Below are positions 32,157-42,466 of a DNA stretch of 64,000 nt, piece after piece. How positions within the stretch are numbered: the first letter of the stretch is position 1; every line of letters begins with the position of its first letter. The stretch comes from Stutzerimonas azotifigens (lineage in GTDB: Bacteria > Pseudomonadota > Gammaproteobacteria > Pseudomonadales > Pseudomonadaceae): NCBI RefSeq assembly GCF_013522725.1, contig NZ_JAAMRF010000012.1:62001-126000 (forward strand), read 5' to 3'. The notes below the pieces were generated by a model, which saw only the letters and a list, made by a program, of their open reading frames with translations, was not told the origin of the DNA and made no database searches. A program made the translations under genes and the position numbers.

Positions 32157-34064
32157 TTATTGCCCTCCGATAGAGAAGCTCGATCCTTGGTAACTTCCCT
32201 GAAAAATCTGGATGTCTTTGCCTATCTGCCCCATCACTGCCCTTCGTAAGCGTGCGTAGTTATCGCTCTCACGGCTATAGGCAGAGCCCCCATTGATAAC
32301 TACTGTCCGTACAGTACCGGCACCCTCGACGCTCGAGGGGTAATAGCTGGAGAGCAGTATGAGCTTTATGTTGTGTTGTCCTTGGGTGATTCGCCAGGTT
32401 ACGGATTCATAGGAACTCAAGACCAGAATAAGGGGCTTGGCTGTCGGGCGAATAGCGAGGCTGACGCTGCCAGGCCGGTTGCCCGGCCCGTTAGGCAGCG
32501 TTGCTGATGATTCGTAAACGCCGATGCCTTCGATTTGCGCGTCCTTGGCGACATCAGCAAAGGGCACGGATGGCTGCCCATAATCGAGTCGGGGTGGCGG
32601 CACAGCGAAAGGCATCTGGGCAGTGTAGGGCGGGCGTGATAAACGCGATCCTCCGCCCCCGAGCGTGTTTTGGCCGCTCGACTGCTGCGTCATGGTTTCG
32701 AGCTTTGCCATCTGCCGGTCAAGGTTCCGTTCGCTCAGAAAGTCAGCCAGCGCAACGGGCTTCCCCTGTTGCAGATGGAGGCCGAACCATACGCCGTCAT
32801 GGTCGCGCCGCATAAAGCCGGCTCTGCCATCGAGCTCATAAAGGATCCCGGCGCTACCTTCTTTCGTTTCGATTGGTGAGAGCGAAGCGTCTTCAATATT
32901 CAGAGCCCAGGAGCGGGTATTGACGGACCTTTCGTATGAATCCACCAAGACGGTGGACTCGCTTAACTTAGCGTACCGATTTGCTATGAAGTCCCCAGTT
33001 GCCCAAAGTGTTTCCTGACCTGAATCCAGATCGAATGTCATCAGATCGCGGCTACTTACAAAAAATAGTGAGCGCCCATTCAGCATCGATGTGGGTCGCA
33101 AGGACGTAACTCCTTGCCCTGTTTGGATCGTGAAGCTTTTGAGTATCGTCCCTTGTATCCCGGTTATTCCACGCTCAAAGGCAATGAGCGCAAGCGTTCG
33201 GCCAGTGCCTGTCGCAACCTGGCCGCCCTGCAGCGGTACGGCCCAACTCGGTCGCTTCAGCCCAGGTACTTCGACGGCATGTTCACCGGTTTGGAAATCG
33301 ATAATGGATAGTTGGCCGCCTGAGTCGTTTGCCATCGCGGCAGAGATATCGGGCAACCAAGCCAGCAATTTGGAGATCGTCCTATCCTGCCAGAGTACCG
33401 CCCCGGTTTCTGTGTCGAAGAAGGTCACCCCCTTTCCATAGCCTCCCGGCAGCGCCAGGACTCTCCCATTGGGCGACAGTAACGCCTCGTTGAACCGGCC
33501 CTCACTAAGCGTTGGCAATCTGACAATGGGCTTGCCACTCGGAACTTCAATTGAGAGCAGTTCTCCACGAGTGCCGCTGAGAACTGCGACTCCGGCGGTA
33601 GGTGCCGATATGCCTGAATAGATGGAAACTCCAGGTGAAACCAGGGTGGGTGTTTCGAGAGGTGTCATGGGGCGCAACGCCGGTTGTGACAACCGTTGCT
33701 CGACCTGCTTAATCTGAAGAAAACGCAGCAGGATTTCGTCTTGCTCGTTCAGACAGTTACGGCTCACCGGGAGCTTCTTGATCTCCGCCACTGAGTCGAA
33801 TCTTGCGACCGTGAGATTCTTCGAACAGGTCAAACCGCGAATCTCGCGCAAAGCCCCATATTTTGCAGCGAGGCTCTTCTGCGCGGACTTATTGCCGTCC
33901 AGCAAGTTGCGCAGTGTTTCTTCAGCGGTGCGGACTTCTGCACTGGGTGGGAACGCCCTGTTCACCTTTTCGCCGGGAGTCAGGAACACTTCTTCGACAA
34001 GGGAGCAGCCCGACAGGCTCAGGGCTAATAGTGACGCCGCAGTTATTCGCACAGGGAACTCCAT
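32157..34064 (-). CDS. beta-propeller (WD40/PQQ-like) lipoprotein
   Basis: 635 aa. Lipoprotein signal with lipobox LSGC (Cys20), so membrane-anchored. A GTG at residue 5 has GGAG upstream and would give the neater signal MRITAASLLALSLSGC. Residues about 140-440 show repeated blades of the type LLSIEVPSGKPIVRLP, VTFFDTETGAVLWQD and LSIIDFQTGEHAVEV. A low-complexity linker (about 460-510) leads to a C-terminal beta domain (IGVYESSATLP; ILVLSSYESVTWRI; LSSYYPSSVEG). GC is clearly lower than in neighbours, which suggests acquisition. Function unknown; a scaffold or sensor is possible. Confidence 0.85.
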   Translation of the reverse strand: MEFPVRITAASLLALSLSGCSLVEEVFLTPGEKVNRAFPPSAEVRTAEETLRNLLDGNKSAQKSLAAKYGALREIRGLTCSKNLTVARFDSVAEIKKLPVSRNCLNEQDEILLRFLQIKQVEQRLSQPALRPMTPLETPTLVSPGVSIYSGISAPTAGVAVLSGTRGELLSIEVPSGKPIVRLPTLSEGRFNEALLSPNGRVLALPGGYGKGVTFFDTETGAVLWQDRTISKLLAWLPDISAAMANDSGGQLSIIDFQTGEHAVEVPGLKRPSWAVPLQGGQVATGTGRTLALIAFERGITGIQGTILKSFTIQTGQGVTSLRPTSMLNGRSLFFVSSRDLMTFDLDSGQETLWATGDFIANRYAKLSESTVLVDSYERSVNTRSWALNIEDASLSPIETKEGSAGILYELDGRAGFMRRDHDGVWFGLHLQQGKPVALADFLSERNLDRQMAKLETMTQQSSGQNTLGGGGSRLSRPPYTAQMPFAVPPPRLDYGQPSVPFADVAKDAQIEGIGVYESSATLPNGPGNRPGSVSLAIRPTAKPLILVLSSYESVTWRITQGQHNIKLILLSSYYPSSVEGAGTVRTVVINGGSAYSRESDNYARLRRAVMGQIGKDIQIFQGSYQGSSFSIGGQ

Positions 34065-34284
34065 TTCCTGTTGTGCCTAGCCCAAGTGGGACAAGCTGTT
34101 GGATACTGCTCGATGCTAGTGGCTTGAGAGGCAAAGAAGCAAGCAACGGCCGATCTCCACTCACACGTCTTCAGGAGCGATTTCGGTGATCGGTAACGCC
34201 GCGAATCCGCACTTCGCCGGGCGCCCCTTGAGCATCGGTTGCTCGCCGACTTGCTGGCGCTCGGTCGCCTAACGCGCGCGTAGG

Positions 34285-35376
34285 TCAGGCGTTTATCAAT
34301 CGCTCTTCATGCGTCCGGTCGTTGAACCTCGGAATGTAGCCCTTCTCACCCAGCCGCCGCAGCGCGCCGATCAGGCAGTCCTCGGTGCTGACCGCCTCGG
34401 TGAAGCCGGCGCGGCGGATCTTGCCCATGTCCGAGACCATGTCGAATTCAGTGTTGAAGATGAAATCACCGAAGGGCCAGCCCACCAGCTTCTCGAACGG
34501 CACCGATTCCAGGCCATGGCGATCGGCGAGCCGCTGCCAGATGTTGGCCATCTCCGGCATCTGCTTAGCCAGCGAGAACGGCAGCGGCTCGGCGACTTCC
34601 AGGCCCAGCGCCTCGCCGACCTTGTGCCAGATGCGCTCCCAGCGAAACGGCTCGCCAACCAGGTTGAATGCCTGGTTGCGCGCCGCCGGGTCCAGCGCAG
34701 CCCACAGGCTCGCACGCGCCAGCCAGCGCGCATCGGTCAACTGTGCGAGCACGCCACGGTAGGTCTTGACCGAGCCGGGGAAGCGCAGTGGCACGCCGGT
34801 CTCCTGGCTGAGCGCGGCGAATGCGCCGATCACCAGGGCAATGTTCATCGGATTGCCGGCGATATCGCCTACCACCACATCGGGCCGCAGGATCGACCAC
34901 TCGAACTCGCCCTGCTCGGCTCGTTCGCGCAACAGGTCTTCCTGATTGAAGTAGAAGTTTGGCCCCACATGACGGGGCGTCTCGTCCTCATAGAACGGCG
35001 CCGTGCTCGGGCCCAGGTGCACGCCATAGACCTTAGCGCCCTGGTAATGCACGACACGCTGCAGCTTGGCCCCGGCCGCCTTCAGTCCATCCAGCAGGCT
35101 GCGCAGCATGGCGCCGTTGACCTCGGCCTCGCGGCCCAGGTTGGCATCGGGCTTTAGCGCGGCATAGAACACGTGGGTGGTGTCTCCGGCGCCGGCAAGC
35201 GCCTCGCGGGTTGCCTGCGCATCGGTGAGGTCGAGGTTCAGCGTCTCGACATCAGGGACGAAGGTGCGACGCACGGCGCGTACCTTCCAGCTCCCATCCT
35301 CCACAAGCGTCTCGACCAGGGCGTGACCAATGATGCCGCTGGCGCCTACCACCAGCGCGACTTTCGAATCTGTCAT
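34285..35376 (-). CDS. PRISE-type SDR (progesterone 5-beta-reductase/iridoid synthase-like)
   Basis: 363 aa atypical SDR. GASGIIG at 11-17 binds NADPH. The family's non-standard catalytic pair is seen as Lys115 in YQGAKVYGVH and Tyr142 in PNFYFNQEDLL, the bacterial version of the plant NFYY..ED motif. SILRPDVVVG and a C-terminal NTEFDMVSDMGKIRRAGF are also family-like. PRISE enzymes 1,4-reduce activated enones such as progesterone, 8-oxogeranial or small enals. The plant role does not apply here; detoxification of reactive enones is a fair guess. Appears monocistronic. Confidence 0.85.
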   Translation of the reverse strand: MTDSKVALVVGASGIIGHALVETLVEDGSWKVRAVRRTFVPDVETLNLDLTDAQATREALAGAGDTTHVFYAALKPDANLGREAEVNGAMLRSLLDGLKAAGAKLQRVVHYQGAKVYGVHLGPSTAPFYEDETPRHVGPNFYFNQEDLLRERAEQGEFEWSILRPDVVVGDIAGNPMNIALVIGAFAALSQETGVPLRFPGSVKTYRGVLAQLTDARWLARASLWAALDPAARNQAFNLVGEPFRWERIWHKVGEALGLEVAEPLPFSLAKQMPEMANIWQRLADRHGLESVPFEKLVGWPFGDFIFNTEFDMVSDMGKIRRAGFTEAVSTEDCLIGALRRLGEKGYIPRFNDRTHEERLINA

Positions 35377-35552
35377 AACGACTCCGCTGTGCGGCTGCCT
35401 CTGTGCTGCAGCCGGGTTTGTAGGTTCGGTTCGTTAGTAGTGACAGGGAACAGCGTGCGTTGATCGCCGTGAGGCGATGCGTGGCGTTGTGTAGCTGGCA
35501 AGGGGATCTTGCCCGCCATACCCGAAAGCAAATCGCCAAACTGTACGGGAGA

Positions 35553-35614
35553 AAAGGGGACAGATTTATATTTGCAGATGTCCCGTCCCGCTAAAACATA
35601 AATCTGTCCCCTTT
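35553..35614. repeat. RAYT/REP-type palindromic unit
   Basis: AAAGGGGACAGATTTA (35553-35568) and TAAATCTGTCCCCTTT (35599-35614) form a perfect 16-bp inverted repeat. A further partial CGTCCCCTTTAGGTGTCC follows at 35621-35638. GGGGACAGATTTAT ends are typical of units moved by REP-associated tyrosine transposases. It sits right before a low-GC small gene; no transposase is present. Confidence 0.7.
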
Positions 35615-35649
35615 ATGTGTCGTCCCCTTTAGGTGTCCGGTATATATTC

Positions 35650-35883
35650 ATGAGTACTTTAATTGAGATCTTGTTTTTGTGTAGCGGGGCTTTTGCGGTG
35701 CTTTATAAAATGAGGCGGTCAGATTTAAAGGTCTCCGATTTGTTTTTTCTTAAATCCATTATTGGTGGCGTGCCATTGAAAGGTGGGCGTAAGCAGCGAT
35801 TGATTATGGATGTATTGTTTTACTTCTTTATGTTTATGTCCATGGTTGTGGTGGTCGTTAAGCATATCGCTAAGTCAGGCTAA
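35650..35883 (+). CDS. small low-GC membrane protein
   Basis: 77 aa with two predicted transmembrane helices (LIEILFLCSGAFAVLY at about 4-19; VLFYFFMFMSMVVVVV at about 55-70) joined by a basic loop (KMRRSDLK, KGGRKQR). Base composition is far below the window average, which marks it as foreign DNA. No clear ribosome site is seen, and the RAYT-like palindrome lies directly upstream. No family recognised. Confidence 0.5.
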   Translation: MSTLIEILFLCSGAFAVLYKMRRSDLKVSDLFFLKSIIGGVPLKGGRKQRLIMDVLFYFFMFMSMVVVVVKHIAKSG

Positions 35884-35947
35884 TATCAGATAACGGGGAA
35901 GGGGCGGATCTATCCGTCGTCCTCTCTGCGTTGCTGGACGCCATTAA

Positions 35948-36334
35948 TCAAATCCAAACATCATTCAAAGCCGTCCGCTCATTCGTCTCGTCGCCGGTAT
36001 TCAATACGCCCCTCGGCTCTATCAACAGCAGCTTCGTCTCGCCGGCGGCGCTGGGCTTGTGCTCGATCCCCTTCTTCACCACGTACATCTCACCGGCGCC
36101 CACTCTTACTTCACCGTCTCGGAAATAAATGACCAGCTCGCCCTCCAGCACGATGAAGGTTTCGTCGGTTTCAGAGTGGGTGTGCCAGATGAATTCGCCT
36201 TCCAGCCGGGCGATTTTGAACTGGTAGTCGTTCATCTCGGCGACGACCTTGGGCGCCCATTGTTCATGGAACAGTGCGTATTTCTCGGCGAAGTTGATGG
36301 CAGAGTAAGTCGAGGGTGTTGCGTGAGTTGTCAT
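35948..36334 (-). CDS. cupin domain protein
   Basis: 128 aa single cupin. Metal-binding motif 1 is WHTHSETDETFIVLEGEL (about 50-67) and motif 2 is KGIEHKP (about 87-93). The N-terminal YSAINFAEKYALFHEQWAPK matches a common small family of stand-alone cupins annotated as mannose-6-phosphate isomerase-like. Reaction unknown. It is 95 bp from the upstream AraC gene end on the same strand, so an operon is possible. Confidence 0.87.
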   Translation of the reverse strand: MTTHATPSTYSAINFAEKYALFHEQWAPKVVAEMNDYQFKIARLEGEFIWHTHSETDETFIVLEGELVIYFRDGEVRVGAGEMYVVKKGIEHKPSAAGETKLLLIEPRGVLNTGDETNERTALNDVWI

Positions 36335-36429
36335 GGCGAGGCTCGCTGTCCGGTGTGGTGAGTGCCCACTACGCTAGCGTCTCGCCTGCCCTCCGTATTG
36401 CATGATCGTGCAAGGTCCGCCTGGGGCGG

Positions 36430-37242
36430 TTATCGGTTCCTGATCATCCTCAACCAGCGCGCCGGCGATATGCCGAAGGTTTGGGTGAACAGGCGGGTCA
36501 TGTGGCTTTGATCGAAGAAGCCGCTCTCAAGCGCCGTATCGGGTAGCGACTGACCCGCCAGCAGCCGGTTGCGCGCCTCTGAAAGGCGCCGCTGGGTGAT
36601 GTAGCGATAGGGGCTGGTGCCGTATAGCGCGCGGAAATCGCGCGACAGGCTCCAGCGGTCGCGACCACTGGCCTGCACCAGCGCATCCAGGGTGATGCCT
36701 CCTCCAAGCGCGTCATGAATGAATGCTCGGGCCCGCTCTGCCGCCACGTAATCGACCGCCTGCCGGCCGCGCGGTTTGCCAGCGGCAGCTTTCAGCGCCA
36801 GCGCCAGATCGTAGATCGCGTCGTCTTCTTCGAGCGGGTCGAGTGCGGCGTGCAGGCTGTAAAGCAAACGACGGGTGGCTGAAAGCAGCCGGGGATCGTT
36901 CGACAGTCCACCCGGTACGAAAGGCAACGGCTCGCCGCCCAGCACGTCCTGGATAAGTGACGGTTCGATGTAGAGCATACGGTAGCGGAAGCCGGCCTCT
37001 GTACCGGCCTCGCCATCATGGATTTCGTCGGGGTGGAGCACGATGGTGCCGCCCGGCAGGCTGTGCCGCATCGATTGGCGGTAATGGAAACGCTGTACGC
37101 CCGATAGTGTGCTGCCGATGGCGTAGGTGTCGTGCCGATGGGGCGTATAGCCGTGCCCGCGAAAGAAGGCCTCGATGCGCTCCATCTTCGTCGATGGGGC
37201 TGCACGCTCAAGCCAGTCGCGGTCGGTGCTGGGTCTGTTCAT
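36430..37242 (-). CDS. AraC-family transcriptional regulator
   Basis: 270 aa. N-terminal cupin-type sensor (RHDTYAIGSTLSGVQRFHYR) followed by the two helix-turn-helices, ALVQASGRDRWSLSRDFRAL and ALESGFFDQSHMTRLFTQTF at about 175-265. The sensor layout resembles AraC proteins that control amino-acid exporters and cupins. It probably regulates the cupin gene downstream or the methyltransferase gene on the opposite strand, 256 bp away. Ligand unknown. Confidence 0.9.
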   Translation of the reverse strand: MNRPSTDRDWLERAAPSTKMERIEAFFRGHGYTPHRHDTYAIGSTLSGVQRFHYRQSMRHSLPGGTIVLHPDEIHDGEAGTEAGFRYRMLYIEPSLIQDVLGGEPLPFVPGGLSNDPRLLSATRRLLYSLHAALDPLEEDDAIYDLALALKAAAGKPRGRQAVDYVAAERARAFIHDALGGGITLDALVQASGRDRWSLSRDFRALYGTSPYRYITQRRLSEARNRLLAGQSLPDTALESGFFDQSHMTRLFTQTFGISPARWLRMIRNR

Positions 37243-37498
37243 CGGCGTCGACGCTGAATATCTGAGGGGCCATTACCCATCATGACTCAGAGATGGCCAG
37301 ACGTCCTCTACAAAGCCACATCAGGGAGCGAGCAGAGCCGCAAGTTAAAGTAACTTCAAAAGATACGTTAGATAAGGCAGGATAGATTAATCCGGAACGT
37401 GCGCTCAAGGCGAAGGCGCCCATCAGCTCGGGCAGCCTGCACGCTCTGGATACTCGATGCCCACCACACCGGCTTCTGTCGTCGCTCTGGTAACCACC

Positions 37499-38200
37499 AT
37501 GACCCAAGACAACCAATCACCCTTCGCCGATGCGGCCGCCGTCGCGTCATATGCGCAGGACACGCCGCGTAAGGTGCCGGGGCTGGCCGATCTGCATCGG
37601 ATGGCCACCCTGCTTCTCTCTGAACAGGCACCGCGCGCAGCGCAGATCCTCGTGATCGGTGCGGGCGGCGGGTTGGAAACAAAGGCTATGGCCGAGGCAA
37701 GGCCCGACTGGCGTTTCACCGGCGTCGATCCGTCACCCGCCATGCTGGACCTTGCGCGCCAGGTTGTTTTGCCGTTCGCGCATCGCGTCGATCTGCTGGA
37801 GGGCACCGTTGACCAGGCGCCGGCCGGCCCTTTCGACGGCGCCACTTGCCTGCTCACGCTGCATTTCCTCAACCGGAGCGAGCGGCTGCACACGTTGCAG
37901 GAAATCCGCCGCCGCTTGAAGCCGGGTGCACGCCTGGTGATCGCTCATCACACGGCGCTCGGGCCAGACCCTGAGCGCTGGATGACGCGCTCCGTTGCCT
38001 TTGGCGATCGCGGCGCCACCGATTGGGTTAAAGCCCAAGCGGCGGGCAAAACGATGACCGAGCGCCTGCCGTTGCTTACACCACACGAGGAGGAAGCGCT
38101 GCTGCGCGAAGCGGGGTTCGTTGACGTCGCGCTGTTCTACGCCGCGTTATCGTTTCGTGCCTGGGTGGCGGTTGCTGCCCCCGTTGAAGGCTCGTTGTGA
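37499..38200 (+). CDS. class I SAM-dependent methyltransferase
   Basis: 233 aa from the ATG at 37499; an in-frame ATG 42 bases earlier is also possible, and neither has a strong ribosome site. SAM-binding motif I is ILVIGAGGGLETKAMA, motif II is WRFTGVDPSPAMLDLAR and motif III/IV is CLLTLHFL. The C-terminal PHEEEALLREAGFVDVALFY is typical of small-molecule methyltransferases. Divergent from the AraC gene. Substrate unknown. Confidence 0.85.
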   Translation: MTQDNQSPFADAAAVASYAQDTPRKVPGLADLHRMATLLLSEQAPRAAQILVIGAGGGLETKAMAEARPDWRFTGVDPSPAMLDLARQVVLPFAHRVDLLEGTVDQAPAGPFDGATCLLTLHFLNRSERLHTLQEIRRRLKPGARLVIAHHTALGPDPERWMTRSVAFGDRGATDWVKAQAAGKTMTERLPLLTPHEEEALLREAGFVDVALFYAALSFRAWVAVAAPVEGSL

Positions 38201-38255
38201 CAAGGAGCGCCAAGCGCCGCTCCGACTAGCAACAGCAGGCACTCCGTTCTCGCCT

Positions 38256-38585
38256 TCAATCCACCACAAACAACCGGGCCCCCACCGCGGTGAACGACCG
38301 ATGCGGCTCGGCCCCGTCCGCTACCTGATAGCTCGTGCCCGGCGTGAGGATGAAGCGGCGGCCGTCCGGGAGTTCGGTGTGCAGTTCGCCTTCCAGGCAC
38401 AGCAGGATGTGGCCTTTGTTGCACCAGTGGTCGGCGAGGTAGCCGGGTGTGTATTCGACCATGCGCACGCGGATCGGGCCGAACTGGCGGGTGCGCCAGT
38501 AGGCGGTGCCAGTTTCGCCTGCGTGCTCGGTGGGTTCGAGGGTCGACCAGTCGGTGGTGCCGAAGGGGATGTCCTTGATGTCCAT
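38256..38585 (-). CDS. DHCW-motif cupin-fold protein
   Basis: 109 aa. The segment YLADHWCNKGHILLCLEGEL carries the conserved Asp-His-Trp/Cys motif of the DHCW group of small cupins, and LTPGTSYQVADGAEPH forms the second half. N-terminus MDIKDIPFGTTDWSTLEPTE is characteristic. The ATG at 38585 has AAAGG upstream. Function of the family is unknown to me. It is monocistronic and followed upstream by a REP element and the trp terminator. Confidence 0.88.
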   Translation of the reverse strand: MDIKDIPFGTTDWSTLEPTEHAGETGTAYWRTRQFGPIRVRMVEYTPGYLADHWCNKGHILLCLEGELHTELPDGRRFILTPGTSYQVADGAEPHRSFTAVGARLFVVD

Positions 38586-38651
38586 GGTGAGCCTTTCGGT
38601 GGGTAGCGGAGCTGTGTGTGGGCGTAAGGAATGGGGGCTGGGTGCCTTGAG

Positions 38652-38679
38652 GGTGTTCGCGAGCAAGCTCGCTCCTACG
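38652..38679. repeat. Pseudomonas-type REP sequence
   Basis: GTTCGCGAGCAAGCTCGCTC followed by CTACGAG is the well-known pseudomonad REP palindrome (GCGAGC-AA-GCTCGC with the TCCTAC tail). It lies in the gap between the DHCW cupin and trpA, the usual intergenic setting. Confidence 0.8.
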
Positions 38680-38705
38680 AGTGGGTGGCGGTTTCCGTGA
38701 TCGAC

Positions 38706-38746
38706 AAAAAAAGCCGCTGCCAGAGGAGTCGGGCAGCGGCTTTTTT
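38706..38746. terminator. bidirectional rho-independent terminator after trpA
   Basis: A run of A (38706-38712) precedes GCCGCTGCC, a ten-base loop, GGCAGCGGC and six T. The perfect 9-bp stem has A- and T-tracts on both sides, so it can stop transcription in either direction. It closes trpBA on the minus strand. Confidence 0.92.
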
Positions 38747-38759
38747 GTGCCGGTTGCGA

Positions 38760-40831
<2,072 letters not shown>

Positions 40832-40848
40832 CTACGACGGGTAGACGC

Positions 40849-40871
40849 CGCGCAATATCGACAATTGCGCG
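40849..40871. promoter_or_regulatory. candidate TrpI operator
   Basis: CGCGCAAT-N7-ATTGCGCG is a perfect 8+7+8 inverted repeat containing the 15-bp LysR-type box CAAT-N7-ATTG. It lies about 55-80 bp upstream of the trpB start, where the TrpI activator should bind. A second perfect dyad GTCTAC-N5-GTAGAC at 40830-40846 lies closer to trpB and could be the weaker, inducer-dependent site. Confidence 0.65.
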
Positions 40872-40911
40872 CATATGTGTGAGTTTTTATCAACTAAAGG
40901 GAGCGAGTTGA

Positions 40912-41575
40912 ATGAAGGTGCTATGGATCTTTCCGATTATCGGTGCACTGGGACTGATAGGCGCCGCTGCGCTTCAAGTGGTGCGTATCAGTGATGAGAC
41001 GCGCATGGTTGCCACCACGGCGCAGGTGATCGATGTCATAGATGGCTGTCCAACCGTTGAGTTTTCCACCGCATCCGGACAGCCTTTCGAGTACCGTAGC
41101 CGCACCTGTAGCAAACCCCCAAGCTTGCGGCGCGGGGATGAGGTAACGCTGTACTACGCGGCAGAAATCCCAACGACGCGCGCATCGATAGCTTCGTCGG
41201 TAACTGGCTGGGCAGCTTGATTCTCGGCGGCTTAGGCGGACTCTTTCTGCTGGTCGGCGCCGCCTTCGTGGCGCCGGGCCTCTGTCGCGCCGCCGCGCGG
41301 CCGAGTTGGCGGTCAGCGGTCAGCCGGTGGAGGCCGAGATCCTGGAGGTCAGGCTTAACCCGTCGCTGGTGGTCAACGGCCGCAGCCCCTGGAAGATCGT
41401 TGCCCAGTGGCAGAACCCGGAGACCCAGAAGCTGCACATCTTCAACAGCGACAACATCTGGTTCGACCCGAGCCGCTTCGTGTCCGAGCTGAACCAGGTG
41501 CGTGTTTTCATTGACCGGCAGAATCCCAAGCGCTACAGCATGGATACCGGATTCCTGCCCGAACTTGCGGAGTGA
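40912..41575 (+). pseudogene. DUF3592-type membrane protein with two frameshifts
   Basis: ATG at 40912 with GGGAG upstream. The first frame (a membrane helix WIFPIIGALGLIGAAALQVV, then TAQVIDVIDGCPTVEF and GDEVTLYYAAE) fails near 41165. It continues in another frame as NPNDARIDSFVGNWLGSLIL and a second helix (GGLGGLFLLVGAAFVAPG). It fails again near 41280-41290 and continues in the third frame as AVSGQPVEAEILEV to the stop. Both shifts equal loss of one base; the first is at a GAAA run. Joined, it is a normal DUF3592 protein of about 220 aa. It is either a recent pseudogene or has sequencing errors. Confidence 0.8.
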
Positions 41576-41578
41576 CTT

Positions 41579-42454
41579 GTGCTGCCCTCGTTGAACGCCT
41601 TGCATGCTTTCGAAGCCGCCGCGCGGCTGCTCAGTGTCAGGCGCGCGGCTGACGAGCTGCATGTCACCCACGGGGCGGTCAGCCGGCAGATCAAGGCGCT
41701 CGAGGGTCAGTTGGGCGTGAGGCTGTTCACCAAGGACGGGCGCGGCCTGCGGCTTACCGATGCGGGATTGCGGCTGCGTGATGTCACTGGAGAGGTCTTC
41801 GAGCGGCTGCGCAGTACCTGTGCCGAGCTACGCCAGCAAACGGCCGATGCGCCCTTCGTGCTCGGTTGCCCGGGCAGCCTGCTGGCGCGCTGGTTCATCC
41901 CGCGCCTCGACCTGCTCAATCGTGAACTGCCCGATCTGCATCTGCAGCTATCCGCTAGTGAGGGGGAGCTTGACCCGCGCCGCGCTGGGCTGGATGCCAC
42001 GCTCTGGTACGCCGAGCCGCCCTGGCCGGCGGACATGCAGGTGTACGAGCTGGGCGAGGAAGCCATCGGGCCGGTGCTGAGTCCCTATCACCCGCACTTC
42101 GCGGCCTTGCGCCAGGCGCCTGCGGAGGCTTTGCTCGACCAGGCATTGCTGCACACCACCTCACGCCCCCAGGCGTGGCCGACATGGGCGGCGGGCCGAG
42201 GATTGGCGGTGGACAGGCTGCGCATGGGGCAGGGCTTCGAGCATCTTTACTACTTGCTGGAAGCGGCGCTGGCGGGCCTCGGCGTCGCCATCGCTCCGCA
42301 GCAGTTGGTGGCCGATGACCTGGCCAGCGGGCGGCTGGTCGCCCCCTGGGGTTTCGTCCGCACTTCGGCCCGCTTGACTCTCTGGGTGCCGGCTCGGCGC
42401 CAGGACAGGCGCGCCGAGCAGCTGGCCGGCTGGTTGCGCAAGGCGCTCGGCTGA
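41579..42454 (+). CDS. trpI: LysR-type activator of trpBA
   Basis: 291 aa, GTG start with GGAG seven bases upstream. [43 protein letters not shown] and the effector domain segments [38 protein letters not shown] and [20 protein letters not shown] match P. aeruginosa TrpI closely in my memory. It senses indoleglycerol phosphate and activates trpBA. Normally trpI lies directly divergent from trpB; here the broken DUF3592 gene separates it from the operator by about 700 bp. Confidence 0.94.
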   Translation: MLPSLNALHAFEAAARLLSVRRAADELHVTHGAVSRQIKALEGQLGVRLFTKDGRGLRLTDAGLRLRDVTGEVFERLRSTCAELRQQTADAPFVLGCPGSLLARWFIPRLDLLNRELPDLHLQLSASEGELDPRRAGLDATLWYAEPPWPADMQVYELGEEAIGPVLSPYHPHFAALRQAPAEALLDQALLHTTSRPQAWPTWAAGRGLAVDRLRMGQGFEHLYYLLEAALAGLGVAIAPQQLVADDLASGRLVAPWGFVRTSARLTLWVPARRQDRRAEQLAGWLRKALG

Positions 42455-42466
42455 GCGCCGAAGCGC

